64,000 nucleotides of DNA. Source: JAABVY01 sp964627935 (GTDB lineage Bacteria > Zixibacteria > MSB-5A5 > JAABVY01). The translations under genes and the position numbers were made by a program. The first letter of the stretch is position 1. Each line of letters starts with the position of its first letter. This document shows positions 17,601-25,682 of the stretch, one piece after another. Location of the stretch: NCBI GenBank assembly GCA_964627935.1, contig CAZVLB010000018.1, forward strand, positions 24,581-88,580, written 5' to 3'. The notes beneath the pieces were generated by a model. That model was given only the letters and a program-made list of their open reading frames with translations, searched no databases and was not told the origin of the DNA.

Positions 17601-18250
17601 GGTCTTTCCGGATTGAGGCCGCGTTCTTTATGGCGCTTGATTATGTCATAGGGAAGCATCTGACGCATATCATCGAATGTGATCTCCTCAACTTTGGCGA
17701 CCTCATGAGAAGTGCGGAAGCCATCGAAGAAATGCACAAACGGCACCTGGCTCTTGAGCGAGGCGGCCTGTGTGATCAGCGCCAGGTCCATAACCTCCTG
17801 CACCGAACCGGAGGCCATCAGGCCGAAACCGGTCGAACGGGTTGCCATGACATCGGAATGATCTCCGAAAATAGAAAGGGCGTGGGTGGCAACCGCACGG
17901 GCGGAGACATGGAAAACCGTCGAGGTCAATTCGCCGGCGATTTTGAACATATTGGGGATCATCAGAAGAAGGCCCTGCGAGGCCGTAAATGTCGTGGTCA
18001 GTGATCCGGTGGTAATTGCTCCATGAACCGCGCCCGAGGCACCACCCTCAGATTGCATCTCGACAACCGTGGGTATACTGCCCCAGATATTTTTTTCGCC
18101 GGCCGCTGACTTGGCGTCTGAAATCTCGCCCATGTTGGAGGACGGCGTGATCGGGTATATGGCAATTACTTCGTTTGTTGCATGAGCCACGTATGCGGCG
18201 GCGGTGTTGCCGTCGATCGTGACCATTCTGCGCTTTTTATCAGAAGACAT
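14645..18250 (-). CDS. nifJ: Pyruvate:ferredoxin (flavodoxin) oxidoreductase
   Basis: This single-chain cytosolic enzyme of 1201 residues converts pyruvate and CoA to acetyl-CoA and CO2, reducing ferredoxin; it is typical of anaerobic metabolism. In order: the pyrimidine-binding domain with EVIAIYPITPSSNMGE, the CoA-binding domains, the gamma domain, then a 2[4Fe-4S] ferredoxin domain (CIQCGICSIVCPHG and CTGCELCVEACPAYE). The TPP domain comes last, with cluster cysteines in GACAGCGETPY and NATGCSSIYGG and the TPP motif GGDGWAYDIGYGGLDHV. Length is normal for the homodimeric type. The Shine-Dalgarno GGAG is seven bases before ATG. dcd and an Rrf2 regulator lie upstream on the same strand, so the enzyme may be part of an Fe-S- or redox-controlled unit. 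Confidence 0.97.
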   Translation of the reverse strand: MSSDKKRRMVTIDGNTAAAYVAHATNEVIAIYPITPSSNMGEISDAKSAAGEKNIWGSIPTVVEMQSEGGASGAVHGAITTGSLTTTFTASQGLLLMIPNMFKIAGELTSTVFHVSARAVATHALSIFGDHSDVMATRSTGFGLMASGSVQEVMDLALITQAASLKSQVPFVHFFDGFRTSHEVAKVEEITFDDMRQMLPYDIIKRHKERGLNPERPVIKGTSQNPDVFFASRETVNKYYQAAPDIVQEQMDRFKEVVGRKYNLFDYYGHPEAERVAVIMGTGAETMHETVNWLNDNGEKVGLIKVRLYRPFAAKAFAEALPASVKQIAVLDRTKEAGAVGEPLYVDVQAAMDEAMIHGWGKFDQKPNIVGGRYGLGSAEFNPAMAKAVLDNIKNDNPKNHFTIGINDDVTHTSLEYDRDFDIEGEEVFRGLFYGLGADGTVGANKNSIKIIGEHTDNYAQGYFVYDSKKAGAVTVSHVRFGPNIIQRPYLISKANFVACHNFTFLEKYDMLSDIIKGGTFLLNSPYGQDEVWDQMPKEVQKQIIDKEINFYVIDGIDLAKELGLGARINMIMQTAFFAISNILPKDEAVAAIKDAIKKTYGRKGEKIVKMNYEAVDTALKNYHKVDYPKEVTSEITMPPTVPEHAPDFVKTVTAEIIRGRGQDLPVSAFPDDGSYPVATTQYEKRNIAVDIPVWEPDICIQCGICSIVCPHGTIRPKVYDPKFLENAPESFLHSPARQYKNGEVYTLQVAPEDCTGCELCVEACPAYEKIDGKKTDKKAINMERQAPLREKEAKNWEFFLTLPETDPSTYKIGTTKGSQFVKPLFEFSGACAGCGETPYVKLLSQLFGDRALIGNATGCSSIYGGNLPTTPYCTREDGRGPAWSNSLFEDNAEFAFGMRLNADKMNEFALELLKRVVPEMYDEIATADQSDPVAIEKQRERVAALKNKVKDMKGEDAMALHAVADYLIKKSVWALGGDGWAYDIGYGGLDHVMASGRDINVLVLDTEVYSNTGGQMSKATPRGATAQFAAAGRPNQKKDLGMMMMAYGSVYVAQVAMGANHSQTVRAFMEAESYPGPSIIIAYSHCIAQGINMAKGLDEQKKAVKSGHWIMYRYNPLLTDEGKNPLQLDSREPSIPYIDYALSENRWRALKAADSDRFNELMRLAQQDANRRWNFYRQMAEMSYDLMPKDTKKVEEEVSA

Positions 18251-18335
18251 TGCTTAACTCCAGCTTACTTTTGTTTCTGTATCTCTCTATTAATGAATGT
18301 ATCGTTTTCTGATTAGATCTATTTACAGGTATACG

Positions 18336-18351
18336 CGAGATTATAATCTCG
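18336..18351. promoter_or_regulatory. 16-bp perfect palindrome with TATAAT core, upstream of nifJ
   Basis: CGAGATTATAATCTCG spans the stop codon of dcd, about 85 bases before nifJ. TATAAT occurs on both strands at its centre, so it could be a -10 element covered by an operator. No good -35 was found at the right distance. Regulation of nifJ by the nearby Rrf2 protein through this site is speculation. Confidence 0.35.
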
Positions 18352-18895
18352 GTAAAGTGATTTTTGTCTGTTTTTGATATTTACCCTTTTTATCCTTATA
18401 GGATATCTGGCATTCCTCATCCGCCTCGAGAAACAGGATCTGCGCAATTCCTTCATTGGCATAGACCTTGGCCGGCAGAGGAGTGGTGTTCGATATCTCC
18501 AAAGTCGCGTGTCCTTCCCATTCGGGTTCAAAAGGGGTAACATTGACAATTATGCCGCAACGGGCATAAGTTGACTTGCCCAGACAGATGGTGAGAACAT
18601 TCCTGGGAATTCGGAAGTACTCGACCGTGCGGGCCAGTGCAAATGAATTGGGCGGTATCAGAATAGATTTGGCATTGACCTCCTTCAGCATGTTCTTGTT
18701 AAAATTTTTGGGATCGACAATATCCGAATTGACATTGGTGAAGATATAGAATTCGTTCGAGACTCGTATATCATAACCGTATGACGACAGGCCATAGGAA
18801 ATCTTGTTCTTTCTAACCTGCTTATTGGAAAACGGCTCAATCATTTTATGCTCTTTAGCCATCTTCCGTATCCATCTGTCTGACTTAATCGGCAT
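18341..18895 (-). CDS. dcd: dCTP deaminase
   Basis: This cytosolic enzyme deaminates dCTP to dUTP on the way to dTTP. Its 184 residues match the trimeric Dcd/dUTPase fold. LGKSTYARCGIIVNVTPF carries the phosphate-binding Ser108 and Arg112, and EGHATLEISN carries the likely catalytic Glu133, equivalent to E. coli Glu138. YANEGIAQILF is the strand near the C-terminus. The Shine-Dalgarno GGGAGGA precedes the ATG. Some Dcd proteins also act as dUTPase; this cannot be decided from the motifs. It lies between rrf2 and nifJ with short gaps on the same strand. Confidence 0.93.
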   Translation of the reverse strand: MPIKSDRWIRKMAKEHKMIEPFSNKQVRKNKISYGLSSYGYDIRVSNEFYIFTNVNSDIVDPKNFNKNMLKEVNAKSILIPPNSFALARTVEYFRIPRNVLTICLGKSTYARCGIIVNVTPFEPEWEGHATLEISNTTPLPAKVYANEGIAQILFLEADEECQISYKDKKGKYQKQTKITLPRL

Positions 18896-18947
18896 AGTCC
18901 TCCCGTTTACTGTTCACTTGACTGCAAAGATGCAATGTGACTTTAGT

Positions 18948-19382
18948 CTAATTGAATTCCTTCATCATCTCCGGGTGCTGTTTCCACTTGATCATGTCCG
19001 CCAGGGTAAAGCTCTGGAAATGATCCAGGATTACCTGCAATGTGGAATTGAGCAGATACTTGACCGGGCAGTTTTCGCTCTTCTTGCATTCCTTGTGGTC
19101 ATGGATGCATTTGGAAAGAAAATAGGGCCCCTGTATCGTTTCGACCAGTTCCCTGATGGTAATGTCCTCGGGAGCCCTTGCCAGTGTGAATCCGCCCTTG
19201 ACTCCGCGATGTGATTTGACTATTCCGGCCTTGGAAAGCGACTGAAATATCTTGGCCAGAAACTTTTCCGGCACTTCCTGTTCACGGGATACTTCCGAAA
19301 GCGGAACCACTCTGCCGCTTTCCTGCTCAGCAAGATAGAGCACGCCATACAGCCCGTAATCCTCTGCCTTTGTAAACCTCAT
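18948..19382 (-). CDS. Rrf2/IscR-family transcriptional regulator with cysteine triad
   Basis: This is a winged-helix regulator of 144 residues. The N-terminal half has the typical Rrf2 sequence (RFTKAEDYGLYGVLYLA, then VPEKFLAKIFQSLSKAGIV and RGVKGGFTLAR, the recognition helix and wing). Cys92, Cys99 and Cys105 in CIHDHKECKKSENC match the Fe-S cluster cysteines of IscR (92, 98, 104), so it probably senses Fe-S status, NO or redox. There is no isc or suf gene in view. The next genes on its strand are dcd and nifJ, an Fe-S enzyme, which are plausible targets. Its own promoter is flanked by inverted repeats (see the regulatory entry), which suggests autoregulation. Confidence 0.93.
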   Translation of the reverse strand: MRFTKAEDYGLYGVLYLAEQESGRVVPLSEVSREQEVPEKFLAKIFQSLSKAGIVKSHRGVKGGFTLARAPEDITIRELVETIQGPYFLSKCIHDHKECKKSENCPVKYLLNSTLQVILDHFQSFTLADMIKWKQHPEMMKEFN

Positions 19383-19492
19383 TGAATTCCCCTTACCTTA
19401 TGTGCTGACTTCGATATATGTTGTTGCCATACCTGTGTTCATCTATTGTCTCTGCTAACATATTGCCTTCTATATACCTACATTCAAACAAT

Positions 19493-19545
19493 ATCAAACA
19501 AAGAATATATATTTTGACCTGTTTTATGTCAAGTAATTGTTTGAT
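19493..19545 (-). promoter_or_regulatory. rrf2 promoter flanked by an inverted repeat
   Basis: On the minus strand TTGACA (19532-19527) and TATATT (19509-19504) are exactly 17 bases apart. The 9-mer ATCAAACAA at 19493-19501 and its inverse TTGTTTGAT at 19537-19545 bracket the promoter, one just downstream of the -10, the other just upstream of the -35. A further TCAAACAA lies at 19484-19491. These are candidate operators for the Rrf2 protein. The remaining part of the divergent gap up to 19639 is AT-rich; a weak TTGTTG/TATTAT pair (19574-19601) could serve the rightward gene. Confidence 0.55.
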
Positions 19546-19639
19546 AATTCTTTCACAATCTCAAAATTCTATTTTGTTGTAGTTTCATTACTTATTATTA
19601 TTCTCTCACTTCGGGTTTTATATATACGTATATTTTGTA

Positions 19640-22381
19640 ATGAAGCGCAATGTAATTGAAAAATTAAGGACAATTTTAGGTGCCGATAGAGTCATTACTT
19701 CCAGGCCCGGCCTGGAGGCATATGCTTCCGATGCATCAATTTACAGCGCCAGCCCTTTAGCCGTTATTATGCCCGAAAACGCCGACAAGTTCCGTCAGGC
19801 TTTCAAGCTCCTGATAGAAAACGGCATAGCCGTTACCCCGCGCGGGGGAGGTTCCGGACTGGCGGGAGGGGCTGTTAATGAGGGTGTGCTGATCGATTTC
19901 TCACAGCTCGATAATGTGCTGAAAATCGATCCTGAGAATCGCACGGTCGAGACTGAATGCGGAATAATCTACGAACGGCTCAACCATGCCCTGGAACCCT
20001 ATGGGCTCTTCTTTCCACCCGATCCATCGTCAGGCGATACCTGCCAGATAGGGGGCATGCTGGCCAATAACTCATCCGGGGCCAGGTCGGTCAAATACGG
20101 GACAACACGCGAATATGTGGATGAATTAACGGTCATCTTGCCGGATGGCAAGGAGCTTGACCTGCATGATATGCCGGTCGCTTCAGATGAGCTGGAAGAT
20201 TTCTTCAATGAAAATCCCTCGTTCCGGAAAATATATAATCTCATCGATAAAAACCGCGAGGAAATTCTCAGGGCTTATCCCGGGGTCAAGAAAAATGTCT
20301 GCGGCTATGATCTCAAAGCTGTGGCCGAGAAACTCAATCAGGGCATATTCGCGCCTCATCAGCTTTTTATCGGTTCCGAGGGCAGCCTGGGCGTGTTTCT
20401 CAAGGCCCGGCTCAGGCTCCTGCCAACTCCCGGCAAAAAGCTGACATCCCTGATTCTGTTTGAAAGGCTGGAACAGGTTGGCGATGCGACAATAGATTTT
20501 TTGAAGCTGAAACCCTCCGGCCTGGAACTTATCGACGGCAATACGCTGGATCTGATTGGACGCGAGAAATTCGATCTGCCGTCCTCGGCGCAGGCGATGC
20601 TGATCTGTGAATTCGATAATCCCCCCTTCGAGAAAACAATACAGGGCCTGAAAGAGCATCTTGGCAAATATGATCTTTCCGGACAGCCATTATTCGAAAC
20701 CGATCCATCCCGTCAGGCGACCCTGTGGCGTGCCCGCAAAGCGATTGTGCCAACACTCTATCGGCTGGACCGGGATGCCCGACCCTGGGGCTTTATCGAG
20801 GATGCCGCGCTGCCATCAGAGAAGGTCCCGGAATTTATTCGCTTCCTGAACCGTACATTTAAAGAAAACAGCCTCACATGCGGTATATTCGGCCATATCG
20901 GCGACGGCAACCTGCATGTCCGTCCGGCCATCAATCTCTCCTCAGAGCACGGCCAGCGGCTCGCACGGCGCATTTATGATCTCGTTTATGACAAAATATT
21001 CGAGCTGGGCGGTTCGGCCACCGCTGAACATGGCGACGGCCGTCTTCGGGCCGAAATCATGAAAAGGATGTACGGCGAAACCGTATATGGCCTGTTCACT
21101 GAAATAAAGCAGATTTTCGACCCGCAAAAATTAGCCAATCCGGATGTGCTGATATCGTCCAGACCATTTACTGACCATATCGATACCGAGAAAGTCGTAA
21201 GGGAATGTGCCGCCTGTGGCAAATGTAATTCATACTGTCCCAGCTTCGAGGTTTTTAAATCGGAACGGATGGCGGCGCGCGGATGGGTTCGTGTGATGCT
21301 TTCTAATGGCTATGATTTTAAGCAATCAAAAGAGGAAACCAGCGGATGCCTGAACTGCAAATCCTGTTTTATTGTCTGTCCTGCGGGTGTCGATGTCTCC
21401 CGTTATGTCACCCGGCGCCGCAGTGAGAATCAGGGATGGATAGCCAGCAGGATATTTTCCCTGATGGAACATCCCGGGCGATTCGAATCGCTTGTCAAAA
21501 TGCAGGGGGCAATTTTGAATATTTTCAATAAAGGCGCAACTCGCCCGCTTCTGAAACTTTTATCTGCTCCGGTTAGCAAAATAGATTCTGACCGCATTCT
21601 TCCGTCGATATCGAAAACAACACTGCGCCGGAGATTCGCCGATCATATCAATGATACCGGCGCCGAAGTGGCATACTTCTATGGTTGCGCTGATAACATG
21701 ATTGAGAATAACACAGGTAACGCCGTAATTAAAATACTGGAAAGACATGGCCTCAGAGTCTCCTTGCCGGATCAAAAATGTTGCGGAATGCCTCAGCAGA
21801 CATATGGTTTCTTCGATCATGAAAAACGCCATGCAATCTATAATCTCGAATCGCTGGACAGGTATAAATATATAGTATTCAGCTGTGCCACCTGCCTGGG
21901 AGAGGTGCTCTCATACCCGCATCTGTTCAAAGAGACTGATCCGCATTATAATACCGCAAAATCGGTTGCTTCGAAATGCTATGATATATCCGAGTTCCTG
22001 CTGGAACATGTGGATTTGAAATTTCAAACAAATGGCGCAAACAGAAAACGAATTTCATTTCATCAGCCCTGCCACCTGCGCGAAGCAGGCCGTCAGAACA
22101 AAGCGGAGGAATTCCTGAAAAAACTGCCCGGTGTTGATTTTATACCTATGGATGATGCAGATTTCTGCTGCGGATCGGCCGGCACATATGGAATTTTTCA
22201 TTATGATAATTCCATGAAGATTTTTGCCCGCAAGAAAAAGGCCGTGGATAAGGCCAATCCCGATTTGGTGCTGTCCAATTGCCCCACCTGCATTCTGCAA
22301 TTTGCCGATGGGCTCAAGGCCCCCGACAGGGTCGGCCATTCGGTGGAACTTGCCGCCCGTCTGTGCGGTTTGGAACTCTAA
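19640..22381 (+). CDS. Fused FAD-linked oxidase / Fe-S oxidoreductase (GlcD-GlcF or YdiJ type)
   Basis: This 913-residue protein oxidises a 2-hydroxyacid such as D-lactate, glycolate or D-2-hydroxyglutarate; the substrate cannot be told. The FAD domain has PRGGGSGLAGGAVNEGVLID and PPDPSSGDTCQIGGMLANNS, and the vanillyl-oxidase-type C-terminal part has FGHIGDGNLHVRP and ATAEHGDGRLR. Two ferredoxin motifs follow (CAACGKCNSYCPSF and CLNCKSCFIVCPAG), then two CCG domains (DQKCCGMPQQ, HQPCHLREAGR, DADFCCGSAGTYG). In many bacteria these are the separate subunits GlcD and GlcF; here, as in E. coli YdiJ, they form one chain. The ATG has no clear Shine-Dalgarno. cobO follows 19 bases after the stop. 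Confidence 0.9.
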   Translation: MKRNVIEKLRTILGADRVITSRPGLEAYASDASIYSASPLAVIMPENADKFRQAFKLLIENGIAVTPRGGGSGLAGGAVNEGVLIDFSQLDNVLKIDPENRTVETECGIIYERLNHALEPYGLFFPPDPSSGDTCQIGGMLANNSSGARSVKYGTTREYVDELTVILPDGKELDLHDMPVASDELEDFFNENPSFRKIYNLIDKNREEILRAYPGVKKNVCGYDLKAVAEKLNQGIFAPHQLFIGSEGSLGVFLKARLRLLPTPGKKLTSLILFERLEQVGDATIDFLKLKPSGLELIDGNTLDLIGREKFDLPSSAQAMLICEFDNPPFEKTIQGLKEHLGKYDLSGQPLFETDPSRQATLWRARKAIVPTLYRLDRDARPWGFIEDAALPSEKVPEFIRFLNRTFKENSLTCGIFGHIGDGNLHVRPAINLSSEHGQRLARRIYDLVYDKIFELGGSATAEHGDGRLRAEIMKRMYGETVYGLFTEIKQIFDPQKLANPDVLISSRPFTDHIDTEKVVRECAACGKCNSYCPSFEVFKSERMAARGWVRVMLSNGYDFKQSKEETSGCLNCKSCFIVCPAGVDVSRYVTRRRSENQGWIASRIFSLMEHPGRFESLVKMQGAILNIFNKGATRPLLKLLSAPVSKIDSDRILPSISKTTLRRRFADHINDTGAEVAYFYGCADNMIENNTGNAVIKILERHGLRVSLPDQKCCGMPQQTYGFFDHEKRHAIYNLESLDRYKYIVFSCATCLGEVLSYPHLFKETDPHYNTAKSVASKCYDISEFLLEHVDLKFQTNGANRKRISFHQPCHLREAGRQNKAEEFLKKLPGVDFIPMDDADFCCGSAGTYGIFHYDNSMKIFARKKKAVDKANPDLVLSNCPTCILQFADGLKAPDRVGHSVELAARLCGLEL

Positions 22382-22400
22382 TATACAAAAAGGAGGAGAT

Positions 22401-22949
22401 GTGAACGAGGAAAAGCAAAAGCCCACAGGCCTGGTCATTTTATACACCGGTCATGGAAAGGGCAAAACCACCGCGGCATTGGGAATGTGCATTCGCGCCG
22501 CAGGGTACAAAAAGAAAGTCAGGATTATTCAGTTCATAAAAGGCACCTGGAAGTACGGCGAGATGGATGGCATAAAGCTTTTGGAGCCGTATGTGGAAAT
22601 GGAACAGCGCGGCAAGGGTTTTGTGGGCATAGTAGATGACAAGGAAGATATTTCGACCCATATTCGCGCCGCCGAGGAGGCACTCGAATATTCCCGTGAG
22701 GCGCTTATGTCAGGCAAATACGATCATGTCATTCTCGATGAAATCAATGTCGCCTTAAACCTGAAGCTCATCAAGGTTGAAGATGTTCTCAAATTGATCG
22801 ATGATAAGCCTGCGGATTTGCATCTGATCCTGACCGGCCGTGATGCGCCGCAGGAATTGATCGACAGGGCCGACCTGGTAACCGAGATGCGCGAGATAAA
22901 ACATCCATTTCAAAAGGGAATCATGGCCCAGAAGGGTGTTGACTATTGA
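22401..22949 (+). CDS. cobO: Cob(I)yrinic acid a,c-diamide adenosyltransferase (CobO/BtuR type)
   Basis: This P-loop protein of 182 residues transfers the adenosyl group of ATP to cob(I)alamin or cobyrinic acid diamide. The start is GTG with AGGAGG four bases upstream; the reading frame stays open upstream into the preceding gene, but in a different frame from it, so the longer version is rejected. The Walker A motif is GHGKGKTT (residues 17-24). YDHVILDEINVALNLKLI and LTGRDAPQELIDRADLVTEM are family signatures. No other cobalamin gene is nearby, so it most likely serves salvage. It is probably cotranscribed with the oxidoreductase gene. Confidence 0.93.
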   Translation: MNEEKQKPTGLVILYTGHGKGKTTAALGMCIRAAGYKKKVRIIQFIKGTWKYGEMDGIKLLEPYVEMEQRGKGFVGIVDDKEDISTHIRAAEEALEYSREALMSGKYDHVILDEINVALNLKLIKVEDVLKLIDDKPADLHLILTGRDAPQELIDRADLVTEMREIKHPFQKGIMAQKGVDY

Positions 22950-23010
22950 TTTTTTGCAATCAGTGACTATATTTGCGGAAAGCTTCAGGTCATAATAGGA
23001 GAGATAGCTA

Positions 23011-23946
23011 ATGAGCGCAGACTACGACATTATAATCATCGGCGGAGGACCGGGCGGATTGACGGCTGGACTCTATGGGGCCCGTGCCAATCTCAAGACT
23101 TTATTGCTTGAAAAAGGTTTGCCCGGAGGGCAGATTGCAAACACTCATGAGGTGGAAGATTATCCCGGTTTCGAGCTGGTCAGCGGGCCGGAACTTGCCG
23201 CTAAAATGGAACAGCATGCCAAAAAGTTTGGGCTCGAGATTGAGATGGCTGCCGCCGAGGAGGTTTATTGCGACGGTGATGATCGTGTGGTGGTTCTTGA
23301 TGATGAGCGCGAGTTGCGTGCCAAGACTGTAATCCTGGCCACCGGCGGTTCACCCAATTATCTCAATGTGCCCGGAGAAAAAGAGTTTTCCGGTATGGGC
23401 GTGTCATATTGCGCGATCTGTGACGGCGCATTTTTCAAGGACCAGGTTATCGTGGTCGTGGGTGGCGGAGATGCCGCGGTTGAGGAGGGTATCTTCCTGA
23501 CCAAGTATGGCTCCAAAGTAATAATTATTCACAGGCGCGATGAATTGCGTGCGGCCAAAATTATTCAAAAAAGAGCTTTTGCCAATCCCAAGATGGAATT
23601 TGTCTGGGATTCGGTTGTTGAGAAAATAAATGGCGATCAAAAAGTAAAGTCGGTTACTCTTAGAAATGTAAAAAGCGGCCAAACATCCGAATTGGAATGT
23701 GGCGCCGTGTTCATCTTCATCGGCTTCAAACCGAACAGCAATCTCGTGCGTGAGGGCCTGGAAAAGAATGATGCCGGTTATATTCTCACCAATTACAGGA
23801 TGGAAACCAGTGTCCCGGGCATATTCGCCTGCGGTGATGTCCGTGATCAGCTGGTCAAACAGATTACGAATGCGGTCGGCGATGCCACTACTGCTGCCCT
23901 GGCGGCAGAAAAATATATCGAAGCCCTGCACGATAAAGAGCTTTGA
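23011..23946 (+). CDS. trxB: Thioredoxin reductase
   Basis: This 311-residue flavoprotein uses NADPH to reduce thioredoxin in the cytosol. It has the FAD motif GGGPGGLTAGLYGARA near the N-terminus, the redox pair Cys134/Cys137 in SYCAICDGAFF, the NADPH motif GGGDAAVEEGIFLTK with HRRDELRA, and the C-terminal FAD motif GIFACGDVRDQ. The Shine-Dalgarno AGGAGAG is eight to ten bases before the ATG. It sits 61 bases after cobO; 132 bases without obvious signals separate it from lipA. Confidence 0.95.
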   Translation: MSADYDIIIIGGGPGGLTAGLYGARANLKTLLLEKGLPGGQIANTHEVEDYPGFELVSGPELAAKMEQHAKKFGLEIEMAAAEEVYCDGDDRVVVLDDERELRAKTVILATGGSPNYLNVPGEKEFSGMGVSYCAICDGAFFKDQVIVVVGGGDAAVEEGIFLTKYGSKVIIIHRRDELRAAKIIQKRAFANPKMEFVWDSVVEKINGDQKVKSVTLRNVKSGQTSELECGAVFIFIGFKPNSNLVREGLEKNDAGYILTNYRMETSVPGIFACGDVRDQLVKQITNAVGDATTAALAAEKYIEALHDKEL

Positions 23947-24078
23947 TAGTTCGCAGGGGGCGCAGGGGGGCAAATTAAGTGAATGGATTTCGTAACGGGA
24001 CTTGAACGTAAATCATCTTGATCTGAGATGCAAGCCCCGGAAAAATGGCTCCATTGTAGAATCCGAATTTAAATCTGT

Positions 24079-24963
24079 ATGGTAAAAAAAATCGAAAAAA
24101 AGATGCAGAGAAAACCGGAATGGTTCAAGATAAAGACACCTCTCGGAACGAATTACCGGGATGTTCAGCGCCTGATGCAATCACTTGATTTGCATACGGT
24201 TTGCCAGGAAGCCAATTGTCCCAACCGGCCCGAATGTTTCGGATCGAAAACAGCCACCTACCTGATCCTGGGCGATACCTGCACACGCGGATGCAGCTTC
24301 TGTAATGTTCGTCGTGGCAGGCCGGGAGAAGTTGATAGCGATGAACCGCTTCGTGTAGCCAAAGCATCTCACGAACTGGGGCTGAAATACGTCGTGATTA
24401 CATCGGTAACCCGTGATGACCTTCCCGATGGCGGCGCCGCGATTTTCGCTGATACGATCAGGGCTGTCAGAGATATCAATCCGGGCTGCAAAGTTGAGAT
24501 GTTGATTCCTGATTTCAGGGGCAATCAGGAGGCAATAAAAACGGTAGTTGATGCCTCTCCGGACGTCCTGAATCATAATATAGAAACAGTGCGCCGTCTT
24601 TATCCAGAGGTTCGCAGGGGAGCAAAATATGATCGTTCGATAGAGCTATTTAGAAGCGTGAGAGAATTAGATGATCTGCTTCTGACCAAATCCGGCATTA
24701 TGGTCGGTCTGGGCGAAATTTATGATGAAATAAAAGAGGCTTTTGATAATCTGGTCGAGGCCGGATGTAAATTGCTTACTATAGGCCAGTATCTCGCCCC
24801 CTCCGGCCGTCATCACGAGGTGATCAGATTTTATACTCCCGAAGAATTCGATCATTTAAAAGAGCTCGCTATCAAGGCCGGATTCCGCGGAGTGGTTTCC
24901 GGACCCCTGATCCGTTCCTCCTATCAGGCATCCAAAATGTTCAGCGAATCGGAAAGATCATAA
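24079..24963 (+). CDS. lipA: Lipoyl synthase
   Basis: This radical-SAM enzyme inserts two sulfur atoms into protein-bound octanoyl groups to make lipoyl cofactors. It has both cluster motifs: the auxiliary cluster Cys42, Cys47, Cys53 in CQEANCPNRPEC and the SAM cluster Cys68, Cys72, Cys75 in CTRGCSFC. The family segments TSVTRDDLPDGGA, NHNIETVRRLYP and the C-terminal RSSYQA with its cluster-ligating Ser are present. Length (294) is usual. Its stop is six bases from the stop of the convergent PadR gene, with no terminator between. No lipB or octanoyltransferase gene is visible here. Confidence 0.96.
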   Translation: MVKKIEKKMQRKPEWFKIKTPLGTNYRDVQRLMQSLDLHTVCQEANCPNRPECFGSKTATYLILGDTCTRGCSFCNVRRGRPGEVDSDEPLRVAKASHELGLKYVVITSVTRDDLPDGGAAIFADTIRAVRDINPGCKVEMLIPDFRGNQEAIKTVVDASPDVLNHNIETVRRLYPEVRRGAKYDRSIELFRSVRELDDLLLTKSGIMVGLGEIYDEIKEAFDNLVEAGCKLLTIGQYLAPSGRHHEVIRFYTPEEFDHLKELAIKAGFRGVVSGPLIRSSYQASKMFSESERS

Positions 24964-24969
24964 ATCCAA

Positions 24970-25512
24970 TTATTTTAAATCCTTGAGGCTCTTGCGATAA
25001 AAATCAATCTCGTTTTTGAGAAACCTGATACGATGTTTTATGGCCATTTGCTCACCCATCGATATCGATGACTCCTGCAATTCACGAGCGCGAAAATCGG
25101 CCTGAACCTGTGCCAGAAGACCCCGCAAAAAATCTATCCGTTGCTCTATCAGCCTGGCCAGATCGACATTTTTAATACCCAGTTTTTCTGATAATCCGAT
25201 GAGAAGATCAAAGGGGAAATAATCCTCTGATTGTATCAAAGCACTTTCTTTTTTGATCTCCCTGATAGCTCTTTCTCCCAGCTCTGTGAGTGAATAGATT
25301 TTCTGCGGCGGGCGGGACTTGATTTTCTTCTGTTCCGATTTGACAAGCCCGTGTTTTTCTAGCCGCCTTAACGAGTAGTAGAGATGCGGAATAGAATACT
25401 GGCACCAGGTGTCCACGCTTTCCTGAGAGAGAATCTCCTGCAGATGGTATGCATATACAGGCGAATTGTTTAGATAGGCCAGGAGAATATAATCGGTTGG
25501 ATTCAGTTTCAT
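24970..25512 (-). CDS. PadR-family transcriptional regulator
   Basis: This 180-residue protein has an N-terminal winged helix (NPTDYILLAYLNNSPVYAYHL, IPHLYYSLRRLEKHGLV, RPPQKIYSLTELGERAIR) and a long helical C-terminal dimerisation part rich in charged residues, the Vir/PadR C-terminal arrangement. The ligand is unknown. A TTGACA (25547-25542, minus strand) followed after 15 bases by TAATTA would start transcription almost at the ATG, so the message may be nearly leaderless; this is tentative. Targets may be its own promoter or the divergent HD-GYP gene. Confidence 0.87.
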   Translation of the reverse strand: MKLNPTDYILLAYLNNSPVYAYHLQEILSQESVDTWCQYSIPHLYYSLRRLEKHGLVKSEQKKIKSRPPQKIYSLTELGERAIREIKKESALIQSEDYFPFDLLIGLSEKLGIKNVDLARLIEQRIDFLRGLLAQVQADFRARELQESSISMGEQMAIKHRIRFLKNEIDFYRKSLKDLK

Positions 25513-25682
25513 GTACCCAATAATTATTTTTCCAGGTGGAATGTCAAGCTCTCTTTTTTGACCACAATCTTGTGCAAAATTAAGGCAGAATCTATTCTCA
25601 TAATCTGCCGAAAAGAATGCTAAGACGGTGCTTTACGGCTTAAACGAATCGCAAAAATCACATTTAAAAAGTAGGCTTTTTA

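Noticed and set aside
16115..18004. A long open frame of 629 codons on the plus strand, antisense to nifJ
   Set aside because: The minus-strand frame encodes a full pyruvate:ferredoxin oxidoreductase with all motifs. The plus-strand frame gives no recognisable protein, has no ribosome site and is a codon-bias shadow.
22224..22400. N-terminal extension of cobO into the upstream oxidoreductase gene
   Set aside because: The family begins at the GTG with a perfect Shine-Dalgarno. The extension is read out of frame through the end of another real gene.
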